A stretch of DNA of 6,805 nt from CAYMAZ01 sp964428185 (GCA_964428185.1 CAYRXH010000115.1:1-6805); one strand, 5' to 3'; shown: positions 1 to 6,447, counted from the stretch's first letter. Made by a program: numbers and translations. The notes: a model not told the origin generated them from the letters alone.

Positions 1-111
1 GGTTTAATTGGTTGCGAAGCAATAAATCATAAATGGAAAAAATCCCTTCATTTGTATAAGACTTTTAATATTCAATTTCTTACCCATTGTTTTCAGGCAT
101 AAAATCTGATC
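1..111. other. Left-edge stretch without a supportable gene
   Basis: I see no gene here. Frame 1 is open from the window edge to a TAA at 100-102 (33 codons), so the tail of an upstream + strand gene cannot be excluded. The translated residues match no family I recognise and the composition looks intergenic. No tRNA, riboswitch or convincing terminator hairpin is visible. Confidence 0.4.
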
Positions 112-129
112 AAACAAAATATTTTGTTT
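112..129. repeat. Perfect 18-bp palindrome beside the inverted-repeat element
   Basis: AAACAAAATATTTTGTTT reads identically on both strands and ends on the base before the left inverted-repeat arm at 130. It has no spacer, so as RNA it could form only a short, weak hairpin. It may be a protein-binding site, an insertion target, or a chance product of AT-rich DNA. The palindrome is read directly; its function is unknown. Confidence 0.6.
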
Positions 130-140
130 AACCCAAATCC

Positions 141-177
141 GTCATTAGACTCATTATTTCTAATGACCGTCATTAGA
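141..177. repeat. Three alternating copies of GTCATTAGA
   Basis: GTCATTAGA occurs on the + strand at 141-149, inverted at 159-167, and on the + strand again at 169-177. Copies 1 and 2 can form a 9-bp stem with a 9-nt loop; copies 2 and 3 form a near-continuous palindrome around C168. The first copy overlaps the left inverted-repeat arm, and CCGTCATTAGA is a direct repeat at 139-149 and 167-177. Such clusters occur as subterminal recombinase-binding sites and as operators. Which applies here is not visible. Confidence 0.6.
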
Positions 178-252
178 AAATAATTTTTGTAACATACTGA
201 TTGTCAATAGCTTTGATGCTGTATATCTATTAAAAAATTTTGTTTTATTGCT

Positions 253-267
253 GTAAGATTTTCTTAC
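253..267. repeat. Small hairpin inside the inverted-repeat element
   Basis: GTAAGA (253-258) pairs with TCTTAC (262-267) around a TTT loop, a 6-bp stem with two or three G-C pairs. No T-tract follows (next bases TAGTTATG), so it does not look like an intrinsic terminator. Its role is unknown. Confidence 0.3.
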
Positions 268-345
268 TAGTTATGAAAGCATTAGATTTAGATTCTACCG
301 ACAAATAAATAACTATCAAATAATTCCAATGACGGATTTGGGTTT

Positions 346-361
346 AAAAATTCGAATTTTT
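346..361. repeat. Perfect 16-bp palindrome right of the inverted-repeat element
   Basis: AAAAATTCGAATTTTT is a perfect palindrome beginning two bases after the right inverted-repeat arm. It lies 22 bp before the candidate -7 box of nikR, so it covers the upstream part of that promoter and could be an activator or repressor site. It is AT-rich, so chance is a real alternative. Confidence 0.5.
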
Positions 362-383
362 TTTCTGAATAACAAAAAATAAT

Positions 384-391
384 TAATTTTG
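384..391 (+). promoter_or_regulatory. Candidate -7 promoter box for nikR (TAnnTTTG)
   Basis: TAATTTTG is an exact match to the Bacteroidota -7 consensus TAnnTTTG. It would place the transcription start near 396-398 and give a leader of only about 20 nt before the ATG at 419. The -33 element is weak: only CTG at 364-366 lies at about the right spacing rather than TTG. Its last base is the first base of the predicted NikR operator. Confidence 0.6.
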
Positions 392-418
392 TGCCATAAA
401 ATTTTAAAAAAGTAACAC
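391..418. promoter_or_regulatory. Predicted NikR operator at nikR (GTGCCAT-N14-GTAACAC)
   Basis: A GTAACAC half-site at 412-418 directly abuts the nikR start codon. A degenerate partner GTGCCAT at 391-397 lies exactly 14 bases upstream; it matches the ideal GTGTTAC at four of seven positions. The 28-bp span runs from the last base of the -7 box to the start codon, where a bound repressor would block initiation, so it implies autoregulation. The layout resembles the operator I recall for Geobacter-type NikR (GTGTTAC-N13/14-GTAACAC). The E. coli operator is also 28 bp (GTATGA-N16-TCATAC) but has different half-sites. Confidence 0.55.
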
Positions 419-817
419 ATGCAGGTTCGCAGATTTGGGGTTTCACTTGAAGAAGACGTCCTCAATGCCCTTGATGAAATTGTCATAAAACACAGTTTTC
501 CTAACCGCTCACAGGCAATACGTCATCTTGTCAAGTCTAGTCTGGTGTCTGATAAGGTTAATGAAAACAAAATTGTTGCAGGTGCAATTGTTATTGTATA
601 TGATCATCATAAAAGAGAGCTCAACAATAAACTGATGCATGTGCAGCACGATTATCATGATCTGATACTCTCAACCCAGCATGTGCACCTTCAGCATGAT
701 TTGTGTCTTGAAACAATTACTGTCAAAGGTAGAGCAAAAAAGCTTTTAGAACTTGCTGATAAAATTATTGGAACAAAAGGAATCAAGCATGGGAAACTAG
801 TAATAACAGATATTTAA
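419..817 (+). CDS. nikR: Nickel-responsive transcriptional regulator NikR
   Basis: NikR is a cytoplasmic homotetramer that binds operator DNA when loaded with Ni(II) and usually represses nickel uptake. At 132 aa this is the normal family length. Residues 1-45 form a ribbon-helix-helix domain with an RRFGVSL strand, whose DNA-facing residues should be R5, G7 and S9, followed by NRSQAIR at 29-35. Residues 52-132 form the ACT-like metal-binding domain. The four high-affinity nickel ligands of E. coli NikR (H76, H87, H89, C95) align with H77, H88, H90 and C96 here, in QHDYHD and HVHLQHDLC. It resembles the RFGVSL-type NikRs of deltaproteobacteria and archaea more than the E. coli protein. The ATG at 419 fits the expected N-terminus. 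It is followed by 58 bp containing a second operator and the receptor promoter, so it is probably a separate transcription unit that may also read through. No frameshift or missing key residue is seen. Confidence 0.95.
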   Translation: MQVRRFGVSLEEDVLNALDEIVIKHSFPNRSQAIRHLVKSSLVSDKVNENKIVAGAIVIVYDHHKRELNNKLMHVQHDYHDLILSTQHVHLQHDLCLETITVKGRAKKLLELADKIIGTKGIKHGKLVITDI

Positions 818-834
818 TTTTTTTTGCAATATGA

Positions 835-862
835 GTAACACATAATTATAAATTAGTAACAT
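835..862. promoter_or_regulatory. Predicted NikR operator at the TonB receptor promoter (GTAACAC-N14-GTAACAT)
   Basis: GTAACAC at 835-841 and GTAACAT at 856-862 are separated by exactly 14 bases, the same 28-bp layout as the site in front of nikR. The left half is in direct rather than inverted orientation. Because the half-site has the self-similar form GTnnnAC, the left copy still matches GTGTTAC at four of seven positions. The ten bases AGTAACACAT (834-843) also recur exactly at 411-420. The site covers the candidate -7 box, so nickel-loaded NikR would be expected to block the import operon. Confidence 0.55.
849..856 (+). promoter_or_regulatory. Candidate -7 box for the TonB receptor operon
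   Basis: TAAATTAG matches TAnnTTTG at five of six defined positions. A TTTG at 823-826 lies 22 nt upstream and would serve as the -33 element, within the spacing range reported for Bacteroidota promoters. Transcription would start near 861-863, leaving a leader of about 13 nt, similar to the short leader predicted for nikR. The box lies inside the predicted NikR operator. Confidence 0.4.
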
Positions 863-875
863 TAAATGACGTATT

Positions 876-2882
876 ATGAAAAATTTATCTTTGTTTTTTT
901 TATTGATTTTCGGATATTCATTGATATCTGTGAGTCAACAGTTGTCAGATACAACTGATCTGAATGAAGTTGTTATTACAGCATCAGGTGTCTATCAAAC
1001 CCGTGGCAATGTAACACAGAAAGTTGAAGTTATTACTGCAGAAGAAATTTCTGAGATGGTTTTGATGAACAGGAATATTTCAGAGGTGCTGCGGTCACAA
1101 ACAGGAGCATCTGTTTCTGTATTATCGAGAAATGATGCCAACTGGGGTACATACGGAGGCATCGGACCCAAATACAGCACCATGATGGTAAACGGACTTC
1201 CTGTTGACGCTTTTGTTGATCCGATGACACTTGATCTGATGGCAGTAGAACGCATTGAGTATCAGAGGGGACCTGCATCAATTATTTATTCAAATTATCT
1301 TTCTCAGGATTTTGCAGGCAATCAGGCTCCTCTTGCCGGAACATTCAATTTGATAATGAAAGAGCGTTTTAATGAAGAGGCAACACTATTCAACACATCT
1401 TTTGGCAGTTACAACACAGCAAATTCTCAGGTGTATCATCAGGGGATCGCTGACAGAACACATTATTTTGCTGGCATAAACTATGAAATGTCTGATTATA
1501 CTGATTATGGTATTGAAGGTTCTTGGCTTAATATGAAAAAGAATCCTGAGTACAAAAAAACCAAAGTTTATGCTGGTGCCACATGGTTTTCAGAAGATCA
1601 GTCAAAGAGGTTCCGCATTTTTGCCAATAAAACCCTACATCTGGGTGATGCAGGTAGAATTTACAGAGGGTTTAATCATAACTATGGTTTGGTCAATGCA
1701 GGATATCAGTTTGATGTCAACTCAGATCTGACACTGAGAACAAATGTGGGTTACAGGAACTATGACAGGAGCTGGCAATCGAGCAACTTTACTACTATTG
1801 ATAGTCTGGTGTCCATTGACGGAGTTGTGCAGAATATTATTCCTGCCGATGTTTCATTGACTTTCAAACATCTGAATGGCAGTATGCTGATTGCAGGTGT
1901 TGATTATCAGGGTGCCGATTATCATACATGGAGTGACCCGCTTGTTGGATATCGTTCCTATGGAAACAAATCAACAGCCATGCAGTCTGGTGTGTATGTT
2001 CAAGAAGAATTGAGATTTGGTGGTTTAACTATCCGCGGAGGACTGAGGTTTAATTATATTAAGAACACCATTCAACTTCTGAATGGTGAACTGCCTGCAA
2101 ATGAGATGAAGGAATGGAACAGTTTGCTGTATAGTGGTGGTGTCAAATACAGGATTTCAGAAACCATGAGTGTTTATGCAAATGTGGGTACAAGTTTTAT
2201 GACGCCAGGCCTGAAATCAGTGGGAGGAACCATAGAAACCGGCGATACAATCAACAGCGGTCAGCTTCCAAATCCCGATCTTGTCCCTGAGTCGGGGATT
2301 GGAATTGATGCAGGTGCCGATTTCGGTTTTTTTGAAAACATTAAACTGTCAGTCAGAGGATTTATGATCAGTGTTGAAGATGCTATCGTTGATAATGTTG
2401 TCAGTCAGTCTCCTTCACAAACCATGTCGGTGAATGCAGGAAAGACAAGTTCAACAGGGGGTGAGATTGAAATCAGTCACCGACTGAATGATAATTTGAA
2501 CTGGTTTGTAAACGGAACCTATATGAAGTCTGAAATTACAAATCCATTTGATGCAGATCAGGATGGCGGAACTGTTCCGTTTTCACCAGAGTTGCTCATG
2601 AATGCAGGACTAACTTTTACAACAAATTTTGGGCTCAGTGTTACACCTGTACTTCATTATAATGATGGTTATTTTGATAGCAGTTCCAAATCAGGAAGGC
2701 AGTTTTTTAAACCCGGTGCAATATTGAATGCCAATATCAGCATGGATATGTACCGTTCAGGAAACAATAAGATCAGTTGTTATGCTCAGCTGTATAATCT
2801 GACTGATAATGAGTATGAAATGCCCTGGCAGTTTAAAGATACCGGTTTTTCAATGATGTTTGGAATAAAGGCTGCGTTTTAA
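876..2882 (+). CDS. TonB-dependent outer-membrane receptor, probable nickel or nickel-chelate importer
   Basis: This would be an outer-membrane gated barrel that takes up a scarce ligand using TonB/ExbBD energy. At 668 aa it is typical for siderophore/metal-type receptors and much shorter than SusC-type proteins; there is no N-terminal carboxypeptidase-like domain. A signal peptide occupies about residues 1-20. A TonB-box-like DLNEVVITA (28-36) follows, then the plug domain (about 43-165) with VEVITAEEI, MVNGLPVD and VERIEYQRGPASIIY. The beta-barrel runs from about 170 to 668 and ends in GIKAAF with the usual terminal phenylalanine. Its own candidate promoter and NikR-like operator lie immediately upstream, and the binding-protein gene begins 2 bp after its stop. 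H. pylori provides precedent: its NikR represses a TonB-dependent nickel receptor, FrpB4. The family call is firm. The substrate is inferred from context; cobalt, haem or an organic metal chelate cannot be excluded from sequence. Confidence 0.93.
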   Translation: MKNLSLFFLLIFGYSLISVSQQLSDTTDLNEVVITASGVYQTRGNVTQKVEVITAEEISEMVLMNRNISEVLRSQTGASVSVLSRNDANWGTYGGIGPKYSTMMVNGLPVDAFVDPMTLDLMAVERIEYQRGPASIIYSNYLSQDFAGNQAPLAGTFNLIMKERFNEEATLFNTSFGSYNTANSQVYHQGIADRTHYFAGINYEMSDYTDYGIEGSWLNMKKNPEYKKTKVYAGATWFSEDQSKRFRIFANKTLHLGDAGRIYRGFNHNYGLVNAGYQFDVNSDLTLRTNVGYRNYDRSWQSSNFTTIDSLVSIDGVVQNIIPADVSLTFKHLNGSMLIAGVDYQGADYHTWSDPLVGYRSYGNKSTAMQSGVYVQEELRFGGLTIRGGLRFNYIKNTIQLLNGELPANEMKEWNSLLYSGGVKYRISETMSVYANVGTSFMTPGLKSVGGTIETGDTINSGQLPNPDLVPESGIGIDAGADFGFFENIKLSVRGFMISVEDAIVDNVVSQSPSQTMSVNAGKTSSTGGEIEISHRLNDNLNWFVNGTYMKSEITNPFDADQDGGTVPFSPELLMNAGLTFTTNFGLSVTPVLHYNDGYFDSSSKSGRQFFKPGAILNANISMDMYRSGNNKISCYAQLYNLTDNEYEMPWQFKDTGFSMMFGIKAAF

Positions 2883-2884
2883 GC

Positions 2885-3922
2885 ATGTTTTTGAAAATTC
2901 CCGCTCAACAATACATGATGAAGGTGAGTATTCTCCAATGGATACTCATCCTTCTCTTTTTTGCCTGCTGTAATCGTGAATCCAAAAATATTGCTTTTAG
3001 TGAAGGGCAGATCTCGGTCACTGATTTTAGGGGAGAAGTCCTTGTGTTTGAAAAGTCTGTTGGCAGGGTTGTTTGTTTGATTGAAAGTGCACTGAGTGGA
3101 TTGTACATGCTTGGAGCTGGTGATCTTATTGTGGGAATTCCTGCTGATGTTTACAATACTTCGGTTTTTGAATATTATTCTCAACTTGATCCAAGAATTC
3201 AAAATCGTTCATTGTCTGCTCCCGGAAACTGGGATTTCATCAATGTAGAAACCGTTTTATCCCTGCAACCCGATCTGGTTATTCTATGGGCTTCACAAAC
3301 TGAATCAATAGCTGCTTTAGAAGCGAGAGGAATTCCGGTATATGCGGTTATGATGCACAGTTTTAAGGATGTTCATAAGCAGATCAGAGATTTCGGAAAA
3401 CTTTGTGACATGAATGAAAGAGCTAACGAACTACTGAATTATACTGACCAATCACTTGATACCCTTGCTCGATACAGGGAGGGTATAAATAAAAAGAAAT
3501 CTGTTTACTTTATGTGGACACAGGGGCCATTTGAAACCAGTGGAACCAACAGCACTGTGAATGAACTCATTCAGCTTGCCGGATGCATCAATGCCTGCCC
3601 GGATGAACGGGAGCACCTGACTGTAAATGCCGAACAGATTATAGGCTGGAATCCGGATTGTATTCTGATGTGGTATAATGAGAGACTTGATCCTGCTGAT
3701 GTGATACAGATGCCTGCTTTTAAGAATGTCAATGCTGTGATTAGCGGTCAGGTTTTCGAAATTCCTTCGGTTTTTCAGTGTGATTTCTGGACACTCAAAT
3801 ATCTCTATGCGGTGCGTTTCCTTATGGCCAGTGCTTATCCTAACTTATCTGAAAGAATAAATCCTGACGAAGCTTTGCAACAAATGTTAAACATGTTTTA
3901 TCCTGAGTTGTATGAGAAATAA
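2885..3922 (+). CDS. Periplasmic metal/chelate-binding lipoprotein of an ABC importer (FecB/BtuF-like)
   Basis: This is the solute receptor of the transporter, delivering ligand from the outer-membrane receptor to the inner-membrane permease. The N-terminus is a lipoprotein signal: a hydrophobic stretch ending LLFFACC, with C28 (or C29) as the likely lipidated cysteine, so it is probably membrane-tethered. The rest fits the helical-backbone binding-protein family. Lobe 1 starts near GRVVCLIESAL (60-70) with VGIPADV (83-89), and NVETVLSLQPDLVILW (120-135) is the usual pre-hinge segment. Lobe 2 holds WTQGPFETSGTNSTVNELIQ (211-230) and ends with EIPSVFQCDFWTLKY. The start at 2885 is 2 bp after the receptor stop and fits the tight packing of the operon. 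ATGs at 2915 and 2918 would give a shorter, more typical lipoprotein signal and are equally possible. The 3' end overlaps the permease gene by 11 nt. The ligand is not readable from sequence; nickel chelate is inferred from NikR linkage. Confidence 0.88.
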   Translation: MFLKIPAQQYMMKVSILQWILILLFFACCNRESKNIAFSEGQISVTDFRGEVLVFEKSVGRVVCLIESALSGLYMLGAGDLIVGIPADVYNTSVFEYYSQLDPRIQNRSLSAPGNWDFINVETVLSLQPDLVILWASQTESIAALEARGIPVYAVMMHSFKDVHKQIRDFGKLCDMNERANELLNYTDQSLDTLARYREGINKKKSVYFMWTQGPFETSGTNSTVNELIQLAGCINACPDEREHLTVNAEQIIGWNPDCILMWYNERLDPADVIQMPAFKNVNAVISGQVFEIPSVFQCDFWTLKYLYAVRFLMASAYPNLSERINPDEALQQMLNMFYPELYEK

Positions 3923-4916
3923 ATGGAAGCAATTTTTTCTGATAATGGTGTACGTGCTTCCTGTTCCGCTCATCATACTATCCCTAGCTACCGGTTCTTC
4001 CGAAATGCTGGGAATGTGGGATACTCTTAAGTATCTTGTGCGACGTCCCTGGCTTACAGAAATTCAGAATCCGCTATTTGATACGATATTGTTTGATGTG
4101 AGGCTTCCGCGGGTTTTACTTGCGTTTCTAGCTGGGGGTGCACTGGCTGTTTCAGGAAGCAGTTTGCAGGCAATTTTCAGAAATCCACTGGTTTCTCCCT
4201 ATATCCTGGGATTATCTTCAGGAGCCGCATTTGGGGCTGCACTAGCACTTGCGTTTTTTATAATACCTGTGGGCATCTCTGCATTTATTTTCGGACTCAT
4301 CGCAACAATGATGAGTTATTTTGCATCCATGCGCAAGGGTGAAGTATCGGTGGTCGGGTTAATACTTGCAGGAGTTGTTGTGGGCGGAATTTTTACAGCA
4401 TTGCTCACCCTTGTTCAGTTTCTCAGCGATCCATTCAGACTACAGACTATTGTTCACTGGACAATGGGCAATCTTCATAATGCAACAATGTCATCATTAC
4501 AATCAGTATATATCCCGGTTGGAGTTTCAATGATTGTTCTTTATCTGATGAGATGGAAAATGAATATTCTTGCATTGGGAGATGTGGAGGCAGTAACATC
4601 AGGTGTTCATCCGGGACGTGGAAAACTGATTATTCTCATTGCTGCAACTGTTGCAACATCTGCTGTTGTATCCGTATCTGGAATTATCGGAATGTTCGGA
4701 CTGATGGTTCCTCACATGACAAGAATGATATGCGGTGCAGATAACAGGGTGTTAATTCCGGTTAATTTTTTATTTGGCGGGATATTTCTTCTTATTATTG
4801 ATAATTTTTCGCGCACCCTTACATCCTTCGAAATTCCCATTGGAATATTTACTATGCTTTTAGGCGCTCCGTTTTTTGTATTTCTGATGAAAAAAACTTC
4901 AATTGGCTGGGAATAA
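3912..4916 (+). CDS. FecCD-family ABC transporter permease
   Basis: This is the inner-membrane subunit of an importer for metal chelates, siderophores or cobalamin; it would act as a dimer with the ATPase encoded next. At 334 aa it has normal family length and about nine or ten hydrophobic segments. Hallmarks are RLPRVLLAFLAGGALA (64-79), the conserved LQAIFRNPLVSPYILG block (85-100) followed by SSGAAFG, an LGDVEAVTSGV coupling-helix region (222-232), GMFGLMVPHMTR (260-271), and a C-terminal IPIGIFTMLLGAPFFVFL. It starts inside the end of the binding-protein gene and stops 2 bp before the ATPase start, which suggests translational coupling. Nickel importers are usually of the NikABCDE peptide/nickel class or the NikMNQO ECF class, so a FecCD permease under NikR is less common. 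H. pylori and H. mustelae FecDE-CeuE are the closest precedent I know. Confidence 0.95.
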   Translation: MRNKWKQFFLIMVYVLPVPLIILSLATGSSEMLGMWDTLKYLVRRPWLTEIQNPLFDTILFDVRLPRVLLAFLAGGALAVSGSSLQAIFRNPLVSPYILGLSSGAAFGAALALAFFIIPVGISAFIFGLIATMMSYFASMRKGEVSVVGLILAGVVVGGIFTALLTLVQFLSDPFRLQTIVHWTMGNLHNATMSSLQSVYIPVGVSMIVLYLMRWKMNILALGDVEAVTSGVHPGRGKLIILIAATVATSAVVSVSGIIGMFGLMVPHMTRMICGADNRVLIPVNFLFGGIFLLIIDNFSRTLTSFEIPIGIFTMLLGAPFFVFLMKKTSIGWE

Positions 4917-4918
4917 GT

Positions 4919-5692
4919 ATGGGTGAAATTGTATTGAAAAATATCAGTTTTGCTTATGGAAACCATCAGGTATTGAAGGAAATATCCTGTGAATTTGAGG
5001 CAGGAAAAATGTCTGTAATTCTTGGGAAAAATGGTAGTGGAAAATCAACACTTCTAAGAATTATGGCGGGTCTGCTGAAAAAACAACAAGGAGAAGTTTT
5101 TTATAACAAATCAGAGATTTCAGGGATGAGCATGCATAAAAGAGCTGCTGTTTTTGGATTTTTGCCTCAGCAGCACAAAGCTGTTTTTCCTTTTAGAGTA
5201 AGAGATGTTGTACTGACCGGCAGAGCTGGATTTGTGCAGTTCAACCCTTCGGCAGATGATCTGAGTAAGGCTGATAATGCCATGAAACGTGCGGGAATTG
5301 AATATCTGAAAGACAGATTATACACTGAACTTTCGGGTGGTGAGCAGCAAATGGTGATGCTTGCCAGAGTGTTGGCACAGCTACCCAAAGTGTTGCTTCT
5401 TGATGAGCCCACATCTCATCTTGATTTCAACAATCAGTCAAGAATTCTTGCTTTACTCAGGATTCTGGCAGATTCGGGAATGACCGTTGTGATAGTTATG
5501 CATGATCCCAATATGGCATTTTTATATGGTGATCGGCATATTTATCTGAAAGAGGGCGTTATTAAAGATCAAAAAAACTCTTGTGGTTCATTCCGTGAAT
5601 TTCTTGAAGACATTTATGAAATGCCACTTCGTTTTGTTGGGACAGACGATTGTCCTGTTGTATTACCACAACACAGGAGAACAGAGCAATGA
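4919..5692 (+). CDS. ABC transporter ATP-binding protein (FecE/BtuD-like)
   Basis: This is the cytoplasmic ATPase that powers the FecCD-type permease. At 257 aa it is a single nucleotide-binding domain with every catalytic motif intact: Walker A GKNGSGKST (36-44), Q-loop LPQQ (82-85), signature LSGGEQQ (138-144), Walker B VLLLDEP (158-164) with catalytic E163, the D-loop SHLD (166-169), and the switch histidine in VMHDPN (H195). About 60 residues follow the H-loop, as in FecE/BtuD-type subunits. The ATG lies 2 bp after the permease stop. Its own stop overlaps the methyltransferase start in the ATGA arrangement, so the methyltransferase is cotranscribed and probably translationally coupled. 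The ABC-ATPase call is secure; transported substrate rests on context alone. Confidence 0.95.
   Translation: MGEIVLKNISFAYGNHQVLKEISCEFEAGKMSVILGKNGSGKSTLLRIMAGLLKKQQGEVFYNKSEISGMSMHKRAAVFGFLPQQHKAVFPFRVRDVVLTGRAGFVQFNPSADDLSKADNAMKRAGIEYLKDRLYTELSGGEQQMVMLARVLAQLPKVLLLDEPTSHLDFNNQSRILALLRILADSGMTVVIVMHDPNMAFLYGDRHIYLKEGVIKDQKNSCGSFREFLEDIYEMPLRFVGTDDCPVVLPQHRRTEQ
5675..5680 (+). promoter_or_regulatory. Shine-Dalgarno-like AGGAGA deciding the methyltransferase start
   Basis: AGGAGA lies 8 nt before the ATG at 5689, inside the end of the ATPase gene. Strong Shine-Dalgarno sequences are uncommon in Bacteroidota and none is evident before the other genes here. Together with the 4-nt ATGA overlap, it favours the ATG at 5689 over the in-frame TTG at 5650. 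Confidence 0.5.
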
Positions 5693-6447
5693 CCAAAAGA
5701 GATGTGCTTGCTGCAGCGTATGATGCAGGAGTTGAAGAAGAATACAGCAGACTTGATTCCACATCAGAATTCAGAGCAGAATATAAGCTGATGATCCGCA
5801 TGATTGACCATTACATCAGGCATGGTAGCGTAGTGTATGATATAGGATCAGGACCTGGAAGGTATTCGGAATTTCTACTGAAAAGAAATTGCAGGGTTGG
5901 TGCTGTGGATCTTTCCTCTCGAACATTGAATGCCTTGCAAAACAGGATTGGCTCTGACGAAAAAACCAATCTTCTGTTTGTTAGACAGGCTTGTGCTTCA
6001 GCAAAAATGAATATTGTTCCTTCAAGTGCTGATGCAATTCTGCTCATGGGACCATTGTACCATCTGACTGAAAAGGAAGAACGTGAACAGGCTGTCCGCC
6101 AGGCTTATGAACTTTTAAAGCCGGGAGGAGTGATTTTCTGCGTGTTTATGAACATCTGTCAGAATGCTGGAATTAAAATACGCGAACATACTATTGAGAA
6201 TGAGCAGATTACAACTGTGAGATTCGCCGGATATGATGTTGAGCAATACAGATGTTGCCCCTGTGTTGCAGAGAAATTAATGATTCAATCAGGTTTCTGT
6301 ACACTGCATCTGGGAAGTATGGATTATATTTGCAGTCAATCACATGCAGTTACTGTTGATGAAATGGTTGAAAGTCTTATCCGCGATCTAAATAGTTCTT
6401 TCGTCAGTAGCAATGCATCACAATTTCTGTATATTGGTCAAAAGTAA
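5689..6447 (+). CDS. Class I SAM-dependent methyltransferase, substrate unknown
   Basis: This is a predicted cytoplasmic enzyme of 252 aa that would transfer a methyl group from S-adenosylmethionine. The Rossmann core is clear: motif I VYDIGSGPGRYS (49-60), motif II with acidic D74 in AVDLS, motif IV DAILLMGPLYHL (115-126), then the ELLKPGGVIF segment (141-150). The GPLYHL signature is typical of small-molecule methyltransferases in the Methyltransf_11/25 groups, but that does not fix the substrate. The C-terminal third is variable and carries a CCPC cluster (189-192). I count nine cysteines in all. The ATG at 5689 overlaps the ATPase stop; a longer TTG start at 5650 would add 13 residues. 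Position between nickel-transport genes and an FmdE gene suggests it acts on a metal ligand or cofactor precursor, but this is inference. No matching biosynthetic genes are visible in the window. Confidence 0.85.
   Translation: MTKRDVLAAAYDAGVEEEYSRLDSTSEFRAEYKLMIRMIDHYIRHGSVVYDIGSGPGRYSEFLLKRNCRVGAVDLSSRTLNALQNRIGSDEKTNLLFVRQACASAKMNIVPSSADAILLMGPLYHLTEKEEREQAVRQAYELLKPGGVIFCVFMNICQNAGIKIREHTIENEQITTVRFAGYDVEQYRCCPCVAEKLMIQSGFCTLHLGSMDYICSQSHAVTVDEMVESLIRDLNSSFVSSNASQFLYIGQK

Larger units (their letters stand above)
130..344. mobile_element. 215-bp segment bounded by perfect 17-bp inverted repeats (MITE/IS remnant or invertible segment)
   Basis: The left arm AACCCAAATCCGTCATT (130-146) is the exact reverse complement of the right arm at 328-344. 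Complementarity stops one base either side of the arms. Counting the arms as 16 bp (131-146 and 328-343), the segment is flanked by direct TTA triplets at 128-130 and 344-346, as expected for a short target duplication, though three AT bases are weak proof. The interior holds no ORF longer than 11 codons (273-308), so it encodes no transposase. A small non-autonomous element fits best. Bacteroidota also use inverted repeats of about this size to flip promoters, but I found no good TAnnTTTG box inside; the closest is TAnnnTTTG at 181-189. Several copies elsewhere in the genome would favour a mobile element. Confidence 0.5.

Noticed and set aside
1..102. Open frame 1 from the window edge to TAA at 100-102, 33 codons
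   Set aside because: It has no visible start, no recognisable family and intergenic-like composition. It could be a gene tail but cannot be supported.
181..189. Possible promoter inside the element (TAATTTTTG)
   Set aside because: It has three rather than two bases between TA and TTTG and no clear -33 TTG, so an invertible-promoter claim is not supported by a good box.
189..195. Extra GTAACAT heptamer inside the inverted-repeat element as a third NikR site
   Set aside because: No partner half-site is present 13 or 14 bases on either side, and GTAACA also occurs by chance inside coding sequence in this window.
273..308. 11-codon ORF starting at an ATG inside the inverted-repeat element
   Set aside because: Too short, with no start signal or similarity to support expression.
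1..418. CRISPR array, tRNA or metal/cobalamin riboswitch in the non-coding region
   Set aside because: There is no regular repeat-spacer pattern, no cloverleaf and no conserved riboswitch core. The repeats present are a single inverted pair and one short cluster.
995..1281. Two antisense ORFs within the TonB receptor gene
   Set aside because: They lie wholly opposite the conserved plug domain, look nothing like known proteins and overlap each other; both are shadows of the receptor.
2879..3202. Antisense ORFs opposite the start of the binding-protein gene
   Set aside because: The + strand encodes a clear lipoprotein signal and binding-protein fold; the antisense products have no family features.
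4553..4744. Cysteine-rich 63-codon ORF in another + frame inside the permease gene
   Set aside because: The cysteines arise from reading TGC/TGT triplets in the shifted frame of hydrophobic permease codons. The permease frame is unbroken.
5650..5688. Upstream TTG start adding 13 residues to the methyltransferase
   Set aside because: The ATG at 5689 has an ATGA overlap and an AGGAGA at suitable spacing. The 13 extra residues overlap the ATPase tail and add no conserved motif.
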